In this document: positions 17,084-27,329 of the stretch, piece after piece
How positions within the stretch are numbered: the first letter of the stretch is position 1
Layout: every line of letters starts with the position of its first letter
DNA from: Roseobacter sp.
GTDB taxonomy: Bacteria > Pseudomonadota > Alphaproteobacteria > Rhodobacterales > Rhodobacteraceae
Length of the DNA stretch: 64,000 bases
Direction: 5' to 3'
NCBI GenBank assembly: GCA_015665415.1
Contig: JADFAE010000010.1
Span: 372,001-436,000, forward strand
Notes under the pieces: generated by a model
What the model was told of the DNA's origin: nothing
Seen by the model: the letters and a program-made list of their open reading frames with translations, nothing else
The model's database searches: none
Made by a program: the position numbers and the translations under genes

Positions 17084-17308
17084 ATGAACGCTTCTGCCGA
17101 TATTTCAATGAAGACCGACGAAGTGCTCAAGGTTGAGCTGGAGGTCTTTCGCAGACAACACCGCGATCTGGATGAAGCGATCACCGCCCTGCAGGAACGC
17201 GGCACCAGCGATCAACTCACGATCCGGCGTCTGAAGAAGCAAAAACTCGGCCTCAAGGACAAAATTTCGGTGATCGAAGACCGGCTGACACCTGACATCA
17301 TCGCATAA
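17084..17308 (+). CDS. YdcH-family (DUF465) small helical protein
   Basis: 74 residues forming a helical hairpin or coiled coil: VLKVELEVFRRQHRDLDEAI followed by SDQLTIRRLKKQKLGLKDKI and a short acidic tail. This is the DUF465/YdcH pattern (H-R-LD and L-KKQKL-LKD). Function unknown; such proteins are abundant in proteobacteria. I took the ATG at 17084; an upstream in-frame ATG adds unlike sequence that overlaps the hsp20 promoter. It is divergent from hsp20. Confidence 0.88.
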   Translation: MNASADISMKTDEVLKVELEVFRRQHRDLDEAITALQERGTSDQLTIRRLKKQKLGLKDKISVIEDRLTPDIIA

Positions 17309-17778
17309 CTTTGCTGCCTAGATCACAGCCGCCCAGGGGACTGCCAACCTGGGGCAGCCTGACTACACCGGACAGGGCCTTCCTTTTGGCCAAAGCCAGC
17401 TTTTGATACCGGGGCCGCGCTTCGCATCTCATATTCGGCCTACTCCCCGGCTCCTAGCTCCCTGCCACCGATCAAACCTATCGCCAGTACACCTATCGCC
17501 AACACCATGGGCGGCGATAGCGACATCAGCACACCTTGTCTGCCTGTGTTGCCCTTCCCAACCGATAGCTCCCGCGCATTTGCGGGAGTGGCAGAGCCAC
17601 ACCACAAATCCTTGGGTCAGGCAGCTTGCTGCAATTTGGCCGGGCGGGAGCCCACCGCCTCCATGTTCCCTATGCCCGCAAGAGCCTGCGACATTGAAAT
17701 ATTGACGCATTGCGCCAAACGGATCTTCGACTATAGTGCGCGCTCCCTCCACCCCAGCGGCTGGCAGCAGCACGCGGC
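17309..17778. other. Gene-free stretch upstream of purE
   Basis: No coding frame here resembles a real protein. The only clear signal is the purE promoter at 17710-17737. A modest hairpin (CTGCC...GGCAG, near 17341-17357) may end the YdcH transcript but lacks a T run. I see no riboswitch that I can name. Confidence 0.4.
17710..17737 (+). promoter_or_regulatory. Putative purEK promoter
   Basis: TTGCGC (17710-17715), a 16-base spacer and TATAGT (17732-17737). A better -35 match, TTGACG, lies 8 bases further up but at poor spacing. The transcript would start near 17744, leaving a leader of about 50 bases. Confidence 0.5.
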
Positions 17779-17796
17779 ATGACAGGACCGGACGAC

Positions 17797-18297
17797 ATGG
17801 CAGACAGGTCATCTGACATCAAAGTTGGCATCATCATGGGGAGCCAATCGGATTGGCCCACCCTCAAAGAAGCCGCAACCCTGCTCGACGAGCTGAATAT
17901 TCCCTATGAGGCCAAGATCGTCTCGGCGCATCGCACGCCGGACCGGCTCTGGGCCTATGGAAAATCCGCAGCAGATCGCGGCTTGCAGGTCATCATTGCA
18001 GGGGCCGGTGGTGCCGCGCATTTGCCCGGTATGGTCGCCTCCAAAACCCGGGTGCCCGTGGTCGGTGTTCCGGTACAGACCCGCGCGCTTTCGGGCGTCG
18101 ACTCGCTGTATTCCATTGTGCAGATGCCAAAGGGGTTTCCTGTCGCCACCATGGCCATCGGCGCAGCAGGGGCCGCCAATGCAGGCTTGATGGCCGCAGG
18201 CATCCTGGCCCTGCAGGATCCCGCCCTGGCCCAGCGCCTGGAAGAGTGGCGTGCGGCGCTCTCGGCCTCTATTCCAGAGGAACCTGTCGATGACTGA
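17797..18297 (+). CDS. purE: 5-(carboxyamino)imidazole ribonucleotide mutase
   Basis: Class I PurE of 166 residues: converts N5-CAIR to CAIR in purine synthesis, using the product of PurK. Seen: [17 protein letters not shown] with the catalytic [18 protein letters not shown], the glycine-rich [14 protein letters not shown] and [21 protein letters not shown] prefer the ATG at 17797 because GGA stands close ahead and the family starts near here; an ATG at 17779 adds six residues. The stop overlaps purK by 8 bases, so the two are coupled. Confidence 0.95.
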   Translation: MADRSSDIKVGIIMGSQSDWPTLKEAATLLDELNIPYEAKIVSAHRTPDRLWAYGKSAADRGLQVIIAGAGGAAHLPGMVASKTRVPVVGVPVQTRALSGVDSLYSIVQMPKGFPVATMAIGAAGAANAGLMAAGILALQDPALAQRLEEWRAALSASIPEEPVDD

Positions 18298-19372
18298 GGC
18301 GCTGAAACCCGGTGCCACCATTGGCATTCTCGGCGGGGGCCAACTGGGCCGCATGCTCGCAGTCGCCGCCTCCCGCCTTGGCTTCAAGACCCATATCTTT
18401 GAGCCCGGTGCCAATCCCCCCGCGGGCCAAGTCGCCGATCAGGTGACCACCGCGGGCTACGAGGACAGCGCGGCGCTGATCGCCTTTGCCAATTCCGTGG
18501 ATGTGATCACCTATGAGTTCGAGAACATCCCCACCGCCGCATTAGACACCGTCGAGGCGCTGCGTCCAATCCGTCCCGGCCGCGAGGCCCTGCGGATCAG
18601 CCAGGACCGCCTCACCGAGAAGAACTTCCTGCAGGATCTTGGCCTCAACATCGCGCCCTTTGCCGATATCAGCGATGCTGCCAGCCTGGATACGGCCCTG
18701 GCCGAAATCGGCGCACCCGCGATCCTCAAGACCCGACGCTTTGGCTATGATGGCAAGGGTCAGGCCCGGATCATGACTACAGAGGAAGCCCCCGAGGCGC
18801 TGGCCGCCATGGCCGGTGCACCTTCGGTCCTTGAAGGCTTTGTGACCTTCAGCCACGAAGTTTCGGTGATCGCCGCCCGTGGCCTCAGCGGCGAAGTCTC
18901 CTGCTATGACCCCGGCGAAAACGTGCATCGCGATGGCATTCTGCACACCACCACCGTACCCGCACGCCTCAGTGCCAGCCAGCGCATGGATGCGGTCTTG
19001 CTGGCGGCCAAGGTTCTGAACGCGCTGGATTATGTCGGCGTTCTGGGGGTCGAGCTGTTTGTCACCCAGCAAGGCCTGGTGGTGAACGAGATTGCCCCGC
19101 GCGTTCATAATTCAGGCCACTGGACCCAGAACGGTTGCGCCGTGGATCAGTTCGAGCAGCACATCCGCGCGGTCGCAGGCTGGCCCCTGGGTGATGGCCA
19201 ACGCCATTCGGACGTGGTGATGGAAAACCTCATCGGCGATGACATGGACCGCCTGCCTGAGCTCGCCAAAGAGCGCGACTGCGCCTTGCATCTCTACGGC
19301 AAGGCCGAGGCCAAGCCGGGCCGCAAAATGGCGCATGTGAACCGAATCCAGCGCGCCGCCAAGGCGAAATAG
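18290..19372 (+). CDS. purK: 5-(carboxyamino)imidazole ribonucleotide synthase
   Basis: ATP-grasp enzyme of 360 residues that carboxylates AIR with bicarbonate and ATP to N5-CAIR. Seen: the N-terminal [35 protein letters not shown], the ATP-binding [14 protein letters not shown] (about residues 145-158) and [31 protein letters not shown] with metal-binding Glu and Asn. The start is the ATG inside the end of purE. The two enzymes act one after the other. Confidence 0.96.
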   Translation: MTEALKPGATIGILGGGQLGRMLAVAASRLGFKTHIFEPGANPPAGQVADQVTTAGYEDSAALIAFANSVDVITYEFENIPTAALDTVEALRPIRPGREALRISQDRLTEKNFLQDLGLNIAPFADISDAASLDTALAEIGAPAILKTRRFGYDGKGQARIMTTEEAPEALAAMAGAPSVLEGFVTFSHEVSVIAARGLSGEVSCYDPGENVHRDGILHTTTVPARLSASQRMDAVLLAAKVLNALDYVGVLGVELFVTQQGLVVNEIAPRVHNSGHWTQNGCAVDQFEQHIRAVAGWPLGDGQRHSDVVMENLIGDDMDRLPELAKERDCALHLYGKAEAKPGRKMAHVNRIQRAAKAK

Positions 19373-19418
19373 CACGCCGAGCCAACGATACGGGGCCAAA
19401 GCTCCGCAGCCCCAACTT

Positions 19419-19456
19419 AGCGCCCGCCCCTTCCCAAGGGTGGGCGCTTCGCTTTT
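19419..19456 (+). terminator. Hairpin terminator after purK
   Basis: AGCGCCCGCCCC and GGGTGGGCGCT pair around a short loop, followed by TCGCTTTT. The distal arm GGGTGGGCGCTTCGC is nearly identical to a stretch at 42461-42475, so it may belong to a dispersed repeat family. Confidence 0.6.
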
Positions 19457-19498
19457 GCCCAGGGACCAGCGCAAAGGTGGCCGATTGTTGTGACACTC

Positions 19499-19825
19499 TC
19501 AGTTGTCAGCCTCCCGTGTCTCTTGCGCTTGATCCCACGCGCGCTTCAGGAAGTAGAGAACTGCATGGGCTACACCGGCAAGGACAACGCCCAGAACTAC
19601 AGCCTCAAAGGCTGTTTGGTACCAGTAGCGCAGGGCTGTTGTCTCTAGCCACTCTGCTGGTTCAGGTCCTGATCGCAGCAAGGTCAAGTAGCGCCCGTCC
19701 GCAAGCCTGGTGTCTAGTACAAATCCCCCAAAGGCCAATGTGGAGGCCAGCCCCAGCATCAAGCATGTCCCTCCCAAGCCTGCAACACATTGTCCCAGGC
19801 GGTTCAAGAAGCGCCCAAACGTCAC
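19499..19825 (-). CDS. Small two-span membrane protein of unknown function
   Basis: 108 residues with two likely membrane spans (about 17-36, AGLGGTCLMLGLASTLAFGG, and 72-94, AFEAVVLGVVLAGVAHAVLYFL) separated by a roughly 35-residue loop. The tail is charged. The ATG overlaps the phnM stop by 4 bases, which supports real translation and one operon. I do not recognise a family. Confidence 0.65.
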   Translation of the reverse strand: MTFGRFLNRLGQCVAGLGGTCLMLGLASTLAFGGFVLDTRLADGRYLTLLRSGPEPAEWLETTALRYWYQTAFEAVVLGVVLAGVAHAVLYFLKRAWDQAQETREADN

Positions 19826-20973
19826 CCCAAAAACCGCGCGGCAATCTCGCCGGACATATAGCTCACCCGGCCGCCTGACAGGGTTGCGGCAACCCGTTCG
19901 CTTGCTTTGTCGAGGATCACTATATCGGCGCGCTTACCAGGGGTGAAATCGCCACGATCCGCCAGCCCCAACAGACTTGCCGGACCGGAAGAGACCAGCG
20001 CCCAGGCCCCTGCGAGATCCAGCACGCCACTGCGCGCCAGCATCAGTGCCGCCCGGCGCGGGCTGGGGTAGTGGTAATCCGAGGCCAGCGCATCGCACAG
20101 CCCCATGGCAATCAGATCCAGCGCTGAGGCATTGCCCTTGTGTGAGCCACCGCGCACCACATTGGGCGCGCCCAGAATGATGTGATCGCCGCCTGCCCGT
20201 GCGGCCTCTGCTGCCTCTTGGGTTTCGGGGAATTCGCTGATCCGGGCCCCGCGTGCGCGCCAGGTCGCACGATCTTTGGCAGTTTGATCATCATGGCTAC
20301 CAATCCGCAGACCAGCGGCGCGCAACTGAGTAGACAGTCTCTCTAGCGCATCCGGCACCTCGCCGCTGCGCCGATGCATCTCCAGCAGCATCTCCAAGTG
20401 TTTTTCCGGATTGCGCCCCGCCTTGAGCGCCTGACCGGTCAGCCGGGGTGGCTTTTTGCCCGCAGCCAGACGGTCATGCGGCAGATGATCATTGAAGACA
20501 ATATAGGGCACCTGCCAGGCTGCGATCTTGTCGGCCAAGCCGTCATAATCGTCGAGCATATGAGTCTCGAACCGCAGCTGCGGCACCAGATCCGTCACCA
20601 GATCCGCGCGCACCTTGCGGATCGCCTCAAACACCTGCGCGGCATAGTCAGGACTGCGCAGGCCGCCCTCCCAGCTGTGAAACTGCGCCAGAACGGCGGT
20701 GGTGATACCATTGGCTGCCAGCTCTGCCTCGGTGGCAACAACGCCCTCTTCCATCTGTTTCATCGCACCACGGCGTGGTGCCAGATGGCGTTCAAACCCG
20801 TCGCCATGGGCATCGATGATCCCCGGCAGCACCAGATAGCCGCTCAGGTCGATCCGGCGGCCCGGTGTTTCCTGCGTTATGCGCCCTGCGGCCAGGCCAA
20901 GCTGCCCCGCCAGTTCCAACCCCGCCGGGGTCAATACATCCGCCCCCTGAAGGGTCAATTCTATCATCGTCAT
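19822..20973 (-). CDS. phnM: PhnM: alpha-D-ribose 1-methylphosphonate 5-triphosphate diphosphatase
   Basis: 383 residues of the amidohydrolase superfamily. PhnM removes pyrophosphate from ribose 1-phosphonate triphosphate in the C-P lyase pathway. Seen: LVLPGIIDAHGDGFERHLAPRRG (metal-binding region, about residues 46-68), ANGITTAVLAQFHSWEGGLR, RIGSHDDQTAKDR, LGAPNVVRGGSHKGN and the ALASDYHYPSPRRAAL motif. All fit PhnM better than other amidohydrolases. No phnGHIJKL genes are in the window; it lies instead between a lipase and a small membrane protein, both overlapping it by 4 bases. The rest of the pathway may be elsewhere. Confidence 0.9.
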   Translation of the reverse strand: MTMIELTLQGADVLTPAGLELAGQLGLAAGRITQETPGRRIDLSGYLVLPGIIDAHGDGFERHLAPRRGAMKQMEEGVVATEAELAANGITTAVLAQFHSWEGGLRSPDYAAQVFEAIRKVRADLVTDLVPQLRFETHMLDDYDGLADKIAAWQVPYIVFNDHLPHDRLAAGKKPPRLTGQALKAGRNPEKHLEMLLEMHRRSGEVPDALERLSTQLRAAGLRIGSHDDQTAKDRATWRARGARISEFPETQEAAEAARAGGDHIILGAPNVVRGGSHKGNASALDLIAMGLCDALASDYHYPSPRRAALMLARSGVLDLAGAWALVSSGPASLLGLADRGDFTPGKRADIVILDKASERVAATLSGGRVSYMSGEIAARFLG

Positions 20974-21779
20974 TGGTGGTCAGGGTCCTCTGCTACGGCA
21001 GCTTCATCACCGGGGCAGCCCTCGGCGATGCAGCGCCCGTCGATAACCTCATAGAGCGCATCCATCCAGTCCATTTTTGGCCCAAACCGCCCCTGTTCCA
21101 GGAACCGCAGCACCTGTGCGATGACCAGGGGATCGTTCATCATGAAGGTATGGGTCACCGGCAGCGTCACATGGTCCTGCATCCCCGCCACTTTGGTGCT
21201 GTCAACCGAGACCTTGCCGTCATCAACACCCGGGATCAGCGCCGAAAACACCGGGCTGATCGATTGGCTGCCGGCAATCACGCCCAGCGGAAAACTCACC
21301 GGCGGCAGGCTCTTGGGGAAACTTTCCGCCCCGGTGCCAAAGGAGCTGCCAGCCGGGCCATTGATCAGGCCAAAAACCTGCCAATCCCCCAGCTCATCCA
21401 CCACCTCACTGCCCTGATTGGGCGGTCCCAACATCACCACCCGCCCCAGTCTCTTTGGAGGGTTCTGCGGATCTTGCAGCCAGTGGCGCAACAGAATTCC
21501 ACCCATGGAGTGGCTGACAAAATGCACCGGTTGATCCGCCTTGCAGGACTGCACCGCCGCAGGCAGCGTCTGCGCTGCCAATTGCGGTATCGCATAGTCC
21601 GTCGAGGCATACCCGGGGCGCACCACCTGATAGCCACGCCGCTCCAGCACCTGCTCCATCACAACAAAGGAGGTCTCGCTGCGGGCCAGCCCATGCAAGA
21701 GCACGACGCAATCGGCCGACGCCAGCCCCGGAACCAGGGTCAAAGCTGCAGAAAGAAAGAGTTTGATCAGAATTCGCAT
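20970..21779 (-). CDS. Secreted alpha/beta hydrolase (lipase-like)
   Basis: 269 residues with a signal peptide (MRILIKLFLSAALTLVPGLASA, cleavage before DCVVLLHG). The alpha/beta fold starts with VVLLHGLARSETSF; the nucleophile elbow is HFVSHSMGGIL, with Ser in SHSMG near residue 92; the His is likely in VTHTFMMND. It resembles periplasmic triacylglycerol lipase- or GPI-anchor-hydrolase-like proteins of alphaproteobacteria. A cysteine pair near the end (GRCIAEGCPG) may form a disulfide. The start is the signal-peptide Met. Its stop overlaps phnM as ATGA. Confidence 0.88.
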   Translation of the reverse strand: MRILIKLFLSAALTLVPGLASADCVVLLHGLARSETSFVVMEQVLERRGYQVVRPGYASTDYAIPQLAAQTLPAAVQSCKADQPVHFVSHSMGGILLRHWLQDPQNPPKRLGRVVMLGPPNQGSEVVDELGDWQVFGLINGPAGSSFGTGAESFPKSLPPVSFPLGVIAGSQSISPVFSALIPGVDDGKVSVDSTKVAGMQDHVTLPVTHTFMMNDPLVIAQVLRFLEQGRFGPKMDWMDALYEVIDGRCIAEGCPGDEAAVAEDPDHQ

Positions 21780-21820
21780 CCCACCCAGATAAGCTCTCTC
21801 CTCAAAGGAGAGAACCCCCA

Positions 21821-22666
21821 TCAGGTGTTTTTGGGGGCCCAGATCACCAAGGCGATACCACCCAAAACCGCCAGGGTGCCATAAATCAGCGGCAGCCCGA
21901 CGGGTTCCGCCAAGAACACCACGCCCCCCAGAATAGCAATCACCGGCACGCTCAGTTGGCTAGTGGCCGCAATGGCGGGCTGTAATTGCGGCAAGACCCG
22001 ATACCAAAGCGCATAGCCCAGACCAGAGGTCACCGCGCCGGACACAAGACCCAGCGCAATTCCGGGCAGACTGACAATCGCGACCTCCTGCGATAGCAGA
22101 ACAAAGGGCAACATCATCGCGCTGGCCCATAGAAAATTCGAAGCCGAAGCAGCCAGGGGCGCCTGCACGCCGCGCCCCAGCAGGCTGTAAGCGGCCCAGC
22201 CAAGCCCACTCAGCGCCATCAGCCCCGCCTCCAGCAGCGGCACCTGCAAGGTGCCCTGCGGCCAGATCACATAGGCCAGCCCGGCAAAGGCCAGCGCCGC
22301 CCCCAGCACCTGCACCCAGCCGACGTGGTGGCCCGTGAACCAGCCCCAGCCAAACATGACAATCTGCACCACGCCAAACAGGACCAAAGCCCCCAGTCCA
22401 GCGTCCAGCTGTTTATAGGCGAGACAGAACCCAACCATATAAAGGGTCAGCGCTGCCGCTCCCTTCAGGCTGGCGCTCAAGGGCTGCTGTAGGCGATACC
22501 CGCGCAGCTGACACAGTAGCACCAGCACCGCAGCGCCAGAGGCTAGTCGCAAAAAGCCAAAGCCAAGGGCATCCATATAGCCCCAACTGATGGCCATACG
22601 CCCGAGAACCGAATTTCCCGCAAAGGCAATCAGAACAAGAACAACTAGGGCAGTCAGCTGCATCAC
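21821..22666 (-). CDS. EamA/DMT-family transporter
   Basis: 281 residues, about ten membrane helices in two EamA repeats of five. The first repeat starts with ALVVLVLIAFAGNSVLGRMAI, the second with LLEAGLMALSGLGWAAYSLLGRG. Such proteins export small metabolites or amino acids; the substrate cannot be told. It is upstream of the lipase gene on the same strand with a 41-base gap, probably cotranscribed. Length and topology are normal. Confidence 0.92.
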   Translation of the reverse strand: MMQLTALVVLVLIAFAGNSVLGRMAISWGYMDALGFGFLRLASGAAVLVLLCQLRGYRLQQPLSASLKGAAALTLYMVGFCLAYKQLDAGLGALVLFGVVQIVMFGWGWFTGHHVGWVQVLGAALAFAGLAYVIWPQGTLQVPLLEAGLMALSGLGWAAYSLLGRGVQAPLAASASNFLWASAMMLPFVLLSQEVAIVSLPGIALGLVSGAVTSGLGYALWYRVLPQLQPAIAATSQLSVPVIAILGGVVFLAEPVGLPLIYGTLAVLGGIALVIWAPKNT

Positions 22667-22695
22667 CGGGCCTCGGTCAGGCCGGCGTTCCCGGC

Positions 22696-23058
22696 TCAGT
22701 CGTGAAGGATCCGCAAATCGGTATCACCGTAGCCGCAGGTATAGCAACAGTCATCGCAGCTCTGTGAATTGTTGAGACCAACACCCCAGTATTTATCCGT
22801 ATTACCGCGCACCCAAGCGCCATAGCAGATGGTCTCGCCGGTGCTGCAATTGAGGTTGTAGCTCTTCTCGTTGTAGTCATCCAGAATGTAGACTTCGTCA
22901 TCCCCTGGCCAGGCTCGATTATAGTCCTGACTGTAGAACTCCAAGCTGACAATATGTGGATAATCGCTGCGGATGGTCCATCGCAAGCTATCCGCCGACG
23001 CCGGAGCCAGGCTCCCCAGAACCATGGCCGCAGCCGCAACAAGTGCAAAAACGCGCAT
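22696..23058 (-). CDS. Small secreted cysteine-rich protein
   Basis: 120 residues. Signal peptide MRVFALVAAAAMVLGSLAPASA, then a mature domain of about 98 residues rich in Asp, Tyr, Trp and Gly, with six cysteines clustered near the end (NCSTGETIC and SCDDCCYTC), enough for three disulfides. LRWTIRSDYPHIVSLEFYSQDYNRAWPG and KYWGVGLNN look like a beta-rich fold. GGAG lies 5 bases before the ATG at 23058. I recall similar single-domain periplasmic proteins in roseobacters but no function. It is divergent from nothing and lies between GNAT and EamA genes on the same strand. Confidence 0.75.
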   Translation of the reverse strand: MRVFALVAAAAMVLGSLAPASADSLRWTIRSDYPHIVSLEFYSQDYNRAWPGDDEVYILDDYNEKSYNLNCSTGETICYGAWVRGNTDKYWGVGLNNSQSCDDCCYTCGYGDTDLRILHD

Positions 23059-23131
23059 CTTTTCTCCCCAAATTTCTATCGCAAACCCTTTCGAGGGTAA
23101 GGCGAGTTGGGAAAAAATCAAAATTTGTCGC

Positions 23132-23713
23132 TTACAGGCTGGAAAAAGCCTTTGGATAAATCAACGAGGCCTGCGGTATGTCCGCGCCGCGTTTCAGGAG
23201 CAGCGTGTGGGACAGTGGGTAGGGGCTGTTGAGGTTCTGAGCCCGCTCCAGGCTGAACCCCCAGCGCCCATAAAACACAGGATCGCCAAGAACGACGATG
23301 GCCTCCGGCATATGATCCGGCATCCTCTGAGCCGGAATTTCATACAGAGCCGACAATTCCTGCAGCATACGGCTACCAAACCGCCAAGACCCCCGATAGG
23401 CCTCGTCGCGCGGACCACCAACCTCCATATTCGGGTTACCCTCGGCCAGTTTGCCGCCCTGCCATTCGGGCCGCACCGCCATTGGGGCCAGACAGGCCCA
23501 GCCCCGCGGCGCCTGCATCCGGCTGAGGGCCAAATAGCCGCCAATCCTGCCGTCCCAGGGCTTTTGCAACTCCAACAGCATATCGCCGTCCTCGCGCAAC
23601 TTCCGCACCAGCTGCGCCTCGGCATCGGTCGGAAAGGCCGCCGTCAGCAGCGTCTCCACCTCATCATACTGCGCGTCTTTTACCGCGCTCGTAAAATCCG
23701 GACCAACGACCAT
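23132..23713 (-). CDS. GNAT-family N-acetyltransferase
   Basis: 193 residues with an acyl-CoA-dependent acetyltransferase fold of the YhbS-like group: EVETLLTAAFPTDAEAQLVRKLRED, IGGYLALSRMQAP, ACLAPMAVRPEWQGGKLAEG and AIVVLGDPVFYGRWGFSLERA. The usual acetyl-CoA loop (Q/RxxGxG/A) is interrupted by an unusual insertion (KLAEGNPNMEVGGPRDEAYRGSWRFGSRML), so the cofactor site may be altered. Substrate unknown. GGGAGG precedes the ATG at 7 bases. Confidence 0.82.
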   Translation of the reverse strand: MVVGPDFTSAVKDAQYDEVETLLTAAFPTDAEAQLVRKLREDGDMLLELQKPWDGRIGGYLALSRMQAPRGWACLAPMAVRPEWQGGKLAEGNPNMEVGGPRDEAYRGSWRFGSRMLQELSALYEIPAQRMPDHMPEAIVVLGDPVFYGRWGFSLERAQNLNSPYPLSHTLLLKRGADIPQASLIYPKAFSSL

Positions 23714-23897
23714 CTCCTGGCCTCCCTTTCATCTTTGCAAAAATACTTCCGCCGGAGGCAGCTCCGCAAAGCGGATCACTTTACAAGACACACCTTTACT
23801 TGTCGCCTCGCCCCAGATCACAACCCAAAGTGTACAAGTTGCTTAGATCTGATAGTACACAGCGATTGATTTATACACTCAAAATCCTGGAGCACGG

Positions 23898-24923
23898 ATG
23901 CCTCTCTCTTTCTTGAACCCTTTTGACTGGAGTGGGGTCGCTTCCCGCCGCTTGTTTTGGTTTTCTCTTGTTGTCAGCGTCACCATTCTGACTGGCTTGA
24001 TCCTGGCAACAATTTCATACTCATTCAGACCATGGTTTTTTCTATCGGCTTTGACGATCCTGCAATTTGTTGTCTGGCCAGTATTTGTGAAGCGCCTGCA
24101 CGACATGGGGCGCAGCGGCCTGTGGAGCATCCTCCTGCTTGTGCCCGTTCTCTTTATCGGTGTACTTCTTTGGCTAGGGCTTGGAAAATCAAAACACCAA
24201 CCAGAGCAGGCTTGGCCAACACTGCTGTCACACCGGTTTGGCCAATTGCTATTGCTGCTACTGATCTGTGGGGCCTTTAGCCGTGCATTTTGGACCCCGT
24301 ACTGGATCCCCGCTGGCAGCATGAAACCCGCTCTCTTGGTCGGGGATTACCTCGTTGTCACCCAATACGGGAGAAATCCGAATCCAGACCGTGGCGATGT
24401 CGTAGTCTTTCGTCATCCTGTCCACGGCACCGACTTTGTTAAGCGCTTGATCGGGCTTCCAGGGGACAACGTCAAAGTGTCAAATGGCCATGTTTCAATC
24501 AATGGAACACTTGCAGGATATGCGATCAGCGAGCCCTTTGAAGAGCCGATGTTACAAGCCGGTGGATATGGACTTTATCCTCGCTGCTACAATACGCCTG
24601 TCAAAGTTGGAGAAACATGCCTTAAACAGCAATGGATTGAGACCCTCCCAAGCGGGCCAAGTATCCCTGTTTTGAACATCGCCAATCAAACCGGTGATCA
24701 CACAGGGGTTTTTCAGATCCCCGACGGCCACTACTTCTTTTTGGGTGACAACCGCGACAATTCCAACGACAGCCGCATTCCACAAGCGGCAGGTGGACTA
24801 GGCTACGTGCCGCGCGAACACTTGATAGGCCAAGCAAGACTCATCTTGTTTTCTTCGGCAGGCCCGCACCTATTGTCGTTCACACAATGGCGCCAGGATC
24901 GTTTTGCTGTATCGATCCGATAG
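23898..24923 (+). CDS. lepB: Signal peptidase I fused to an N-terminal DUF805-like membrane domain
   Basis: 341 residues. The N-terminal 100 or so have three to four membrane spans with the DUF805 marks SRRLFWFS and VKRLHDMGRSGLWSIL. Residues about 110-341 are signal peptidase I: the catalytic Ser141 in PAGSMKPAL, Lys182 in DFVKRLIGLPGD, and the GDNRDNSNDSR box, all intact. It should cleave Sec/Tat signal peptides at the outer face of the inner membrane. The base composition is less GC-rich than its neighbours. The chromosome probably also has an ordinary lepB, so this may be a second, specialised peptidase. GGAG lies 5 bases before the ATG. Confidence 0.9.
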   Translation: MPLSFLNPFDWSGVASRRLFWFSLVVSVTILTGLILATISYSFRPWFFLSALTILQFVVWPVFVKRLHDMGRSGLWSILLLVPVLFIGVLLWLGLGKSKHQPEQAWPTLLSHRFGQLLLLLLICGAFSRAFWTPYWIPAGSMKPALLVGDYLVVTQYGRNPNPDRGDVVVFRHPVHGTDFVKRLIGLPGDNVKVSNGHVSINGTLAGYAISEPFEEPMLQAGGYGLYPRCYNTPVKVGETCLKQQWIETLPSGPSIPVLNIANQTGDHTGVFQIPDGHYFFLGDNRDNSNDSRIPQAAGGLGYVPREHLIGQARLILFSSAGPHLLSFTQWRQDRFAVSIR

Positions 24924-24958
24924 GATCAGATCTACAGGCGCACTAGCAAACTGATTTC

Positions 24959-24986
24959 AAAAAAGGGGCCGCCCAAAGGCGACCCC
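24959..24986 (-). terminator. Terminator of groES-groEL
   Basis: On the minus strand GGGGTCGCC pairs with GGCGGCCCC (one T-G pair) around a 4-base loop, then TTTTTT. The plus strand also reads as a hairpin followed by AAAA, so it could weakly serve lepB as well. Confidence 0.85.
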
Positions 24987-25013
24987 AAAATCATCCGGTA
25001 GGATGGCTGATGA

Positions 25014-26669
<1,656 letters not shown>

Positions 26670-26731
26670 TCATTCTCCTCGAGAAATTCTGTATTTGATT
26701 AGCGATTGTGGGATCAGAGAAGCACTAGGGC

Positions 26732-27019
26732 TTACTCGATGATGCCCATGATGTCGCTTTCCTTCATCATCAGCAGCTCTTCGCCGTCGACGGTGACTTC
26801 GGTGCCGGACCATTTGCCGAACAGGATGGTGTCGCCAGCCGAAACGGCCATTGCGATCAGCTCACCATTGTCCTTGCGTGCGCCTTCGCCGGTTGCGACG
26901 ACCTGGCCTTCGCTGGGCTTTTCTTTGGCGGATTCAGGAATGATCAGACCACCAGCGGTTTTTTCTTCGCTTTCGGTACGACGAACCAGCACGCGGTCGT
27001 GGAGTGGTTTCAATGCCAT
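26732..27019 (-). CDS. groES: Co-chaperonin GroES
   Basis: 95 residues, the lid of the GroEL chamber. Seen: the N-terminal [21 protein letters not shown], the mobile loop [16 protein letters not shown], and [17 protein letters not shown]; ends in [15 protein letters not shown] lies 8 bases before the ATG. The promoter region holds a near-perfect CIRCE element, so HrcA repression is expected. Confidence 0.99.
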   Translation of the reverse strand: MALKPLHDRVLVRRTESEEKTAGGLIIPESAKEKPSEGQVVATGEGARKDNGELIAMAVSAGDTILFGKWSGTEVTVDGEELLMMKESDIMGIIE

Positions 27020-27085
27020 CTTTGCAGCTCCTTATAAGGCTCAAAGGTTGTTATCTCTATTTCCCCCTACTCCCCGCAGAGGGCG

Positions 27086-27112
27086 TTATCACTCACACTT
27101 GATGAGTGCTAA
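27086..27112 (-). promoter_or_regulatory. CIRCE element (HrcA operator) of groESL
   Basis: Read on the minus strand TTAGCACTC, nine bases, GAGTGATAA. The consensus is TTAGCACTC-N9-GAGTGCTAA, so one half is perfect and the other differs at one base. It lies just downstream of the predicted transcript start, in the leader of groES, the classic place for HrcA repression. Confidence 0.93.
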
Positions 27113-27120
27113 CGGCGAAA

Positions 27121-27149
27121 GAGGTAGGGGTCAGAATGCAGGGAGTCAA
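27121..27149 (-). promoter_or_regulatory. Putative groESL promoter
   Basis: Minus strand TTGACT (27144-27149), 17-base spacer, TACCTC (27121-27126). The start site would fall at about 27114, right at the CIRCE element. No good RpoH-type box is seen here, in contrast to hsp20. Confidence 0.5.
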
Positions 27150-27329
27150 CGGTTTGAAGCGCTTTTTTTGGAGCGCCCCCAAGCAATTGAATGCAGACCT
27201 GTTCGGATTTATCCAAATACACCCGTATAATCGATATAAAAAGTCATATAATTCAACCGGTTACCACACCCATCAGGAGCACTCCTCTCAGCCCGAAGGA
27301 ACACGGCCCATGAAAGCTCACCGCCTAGA

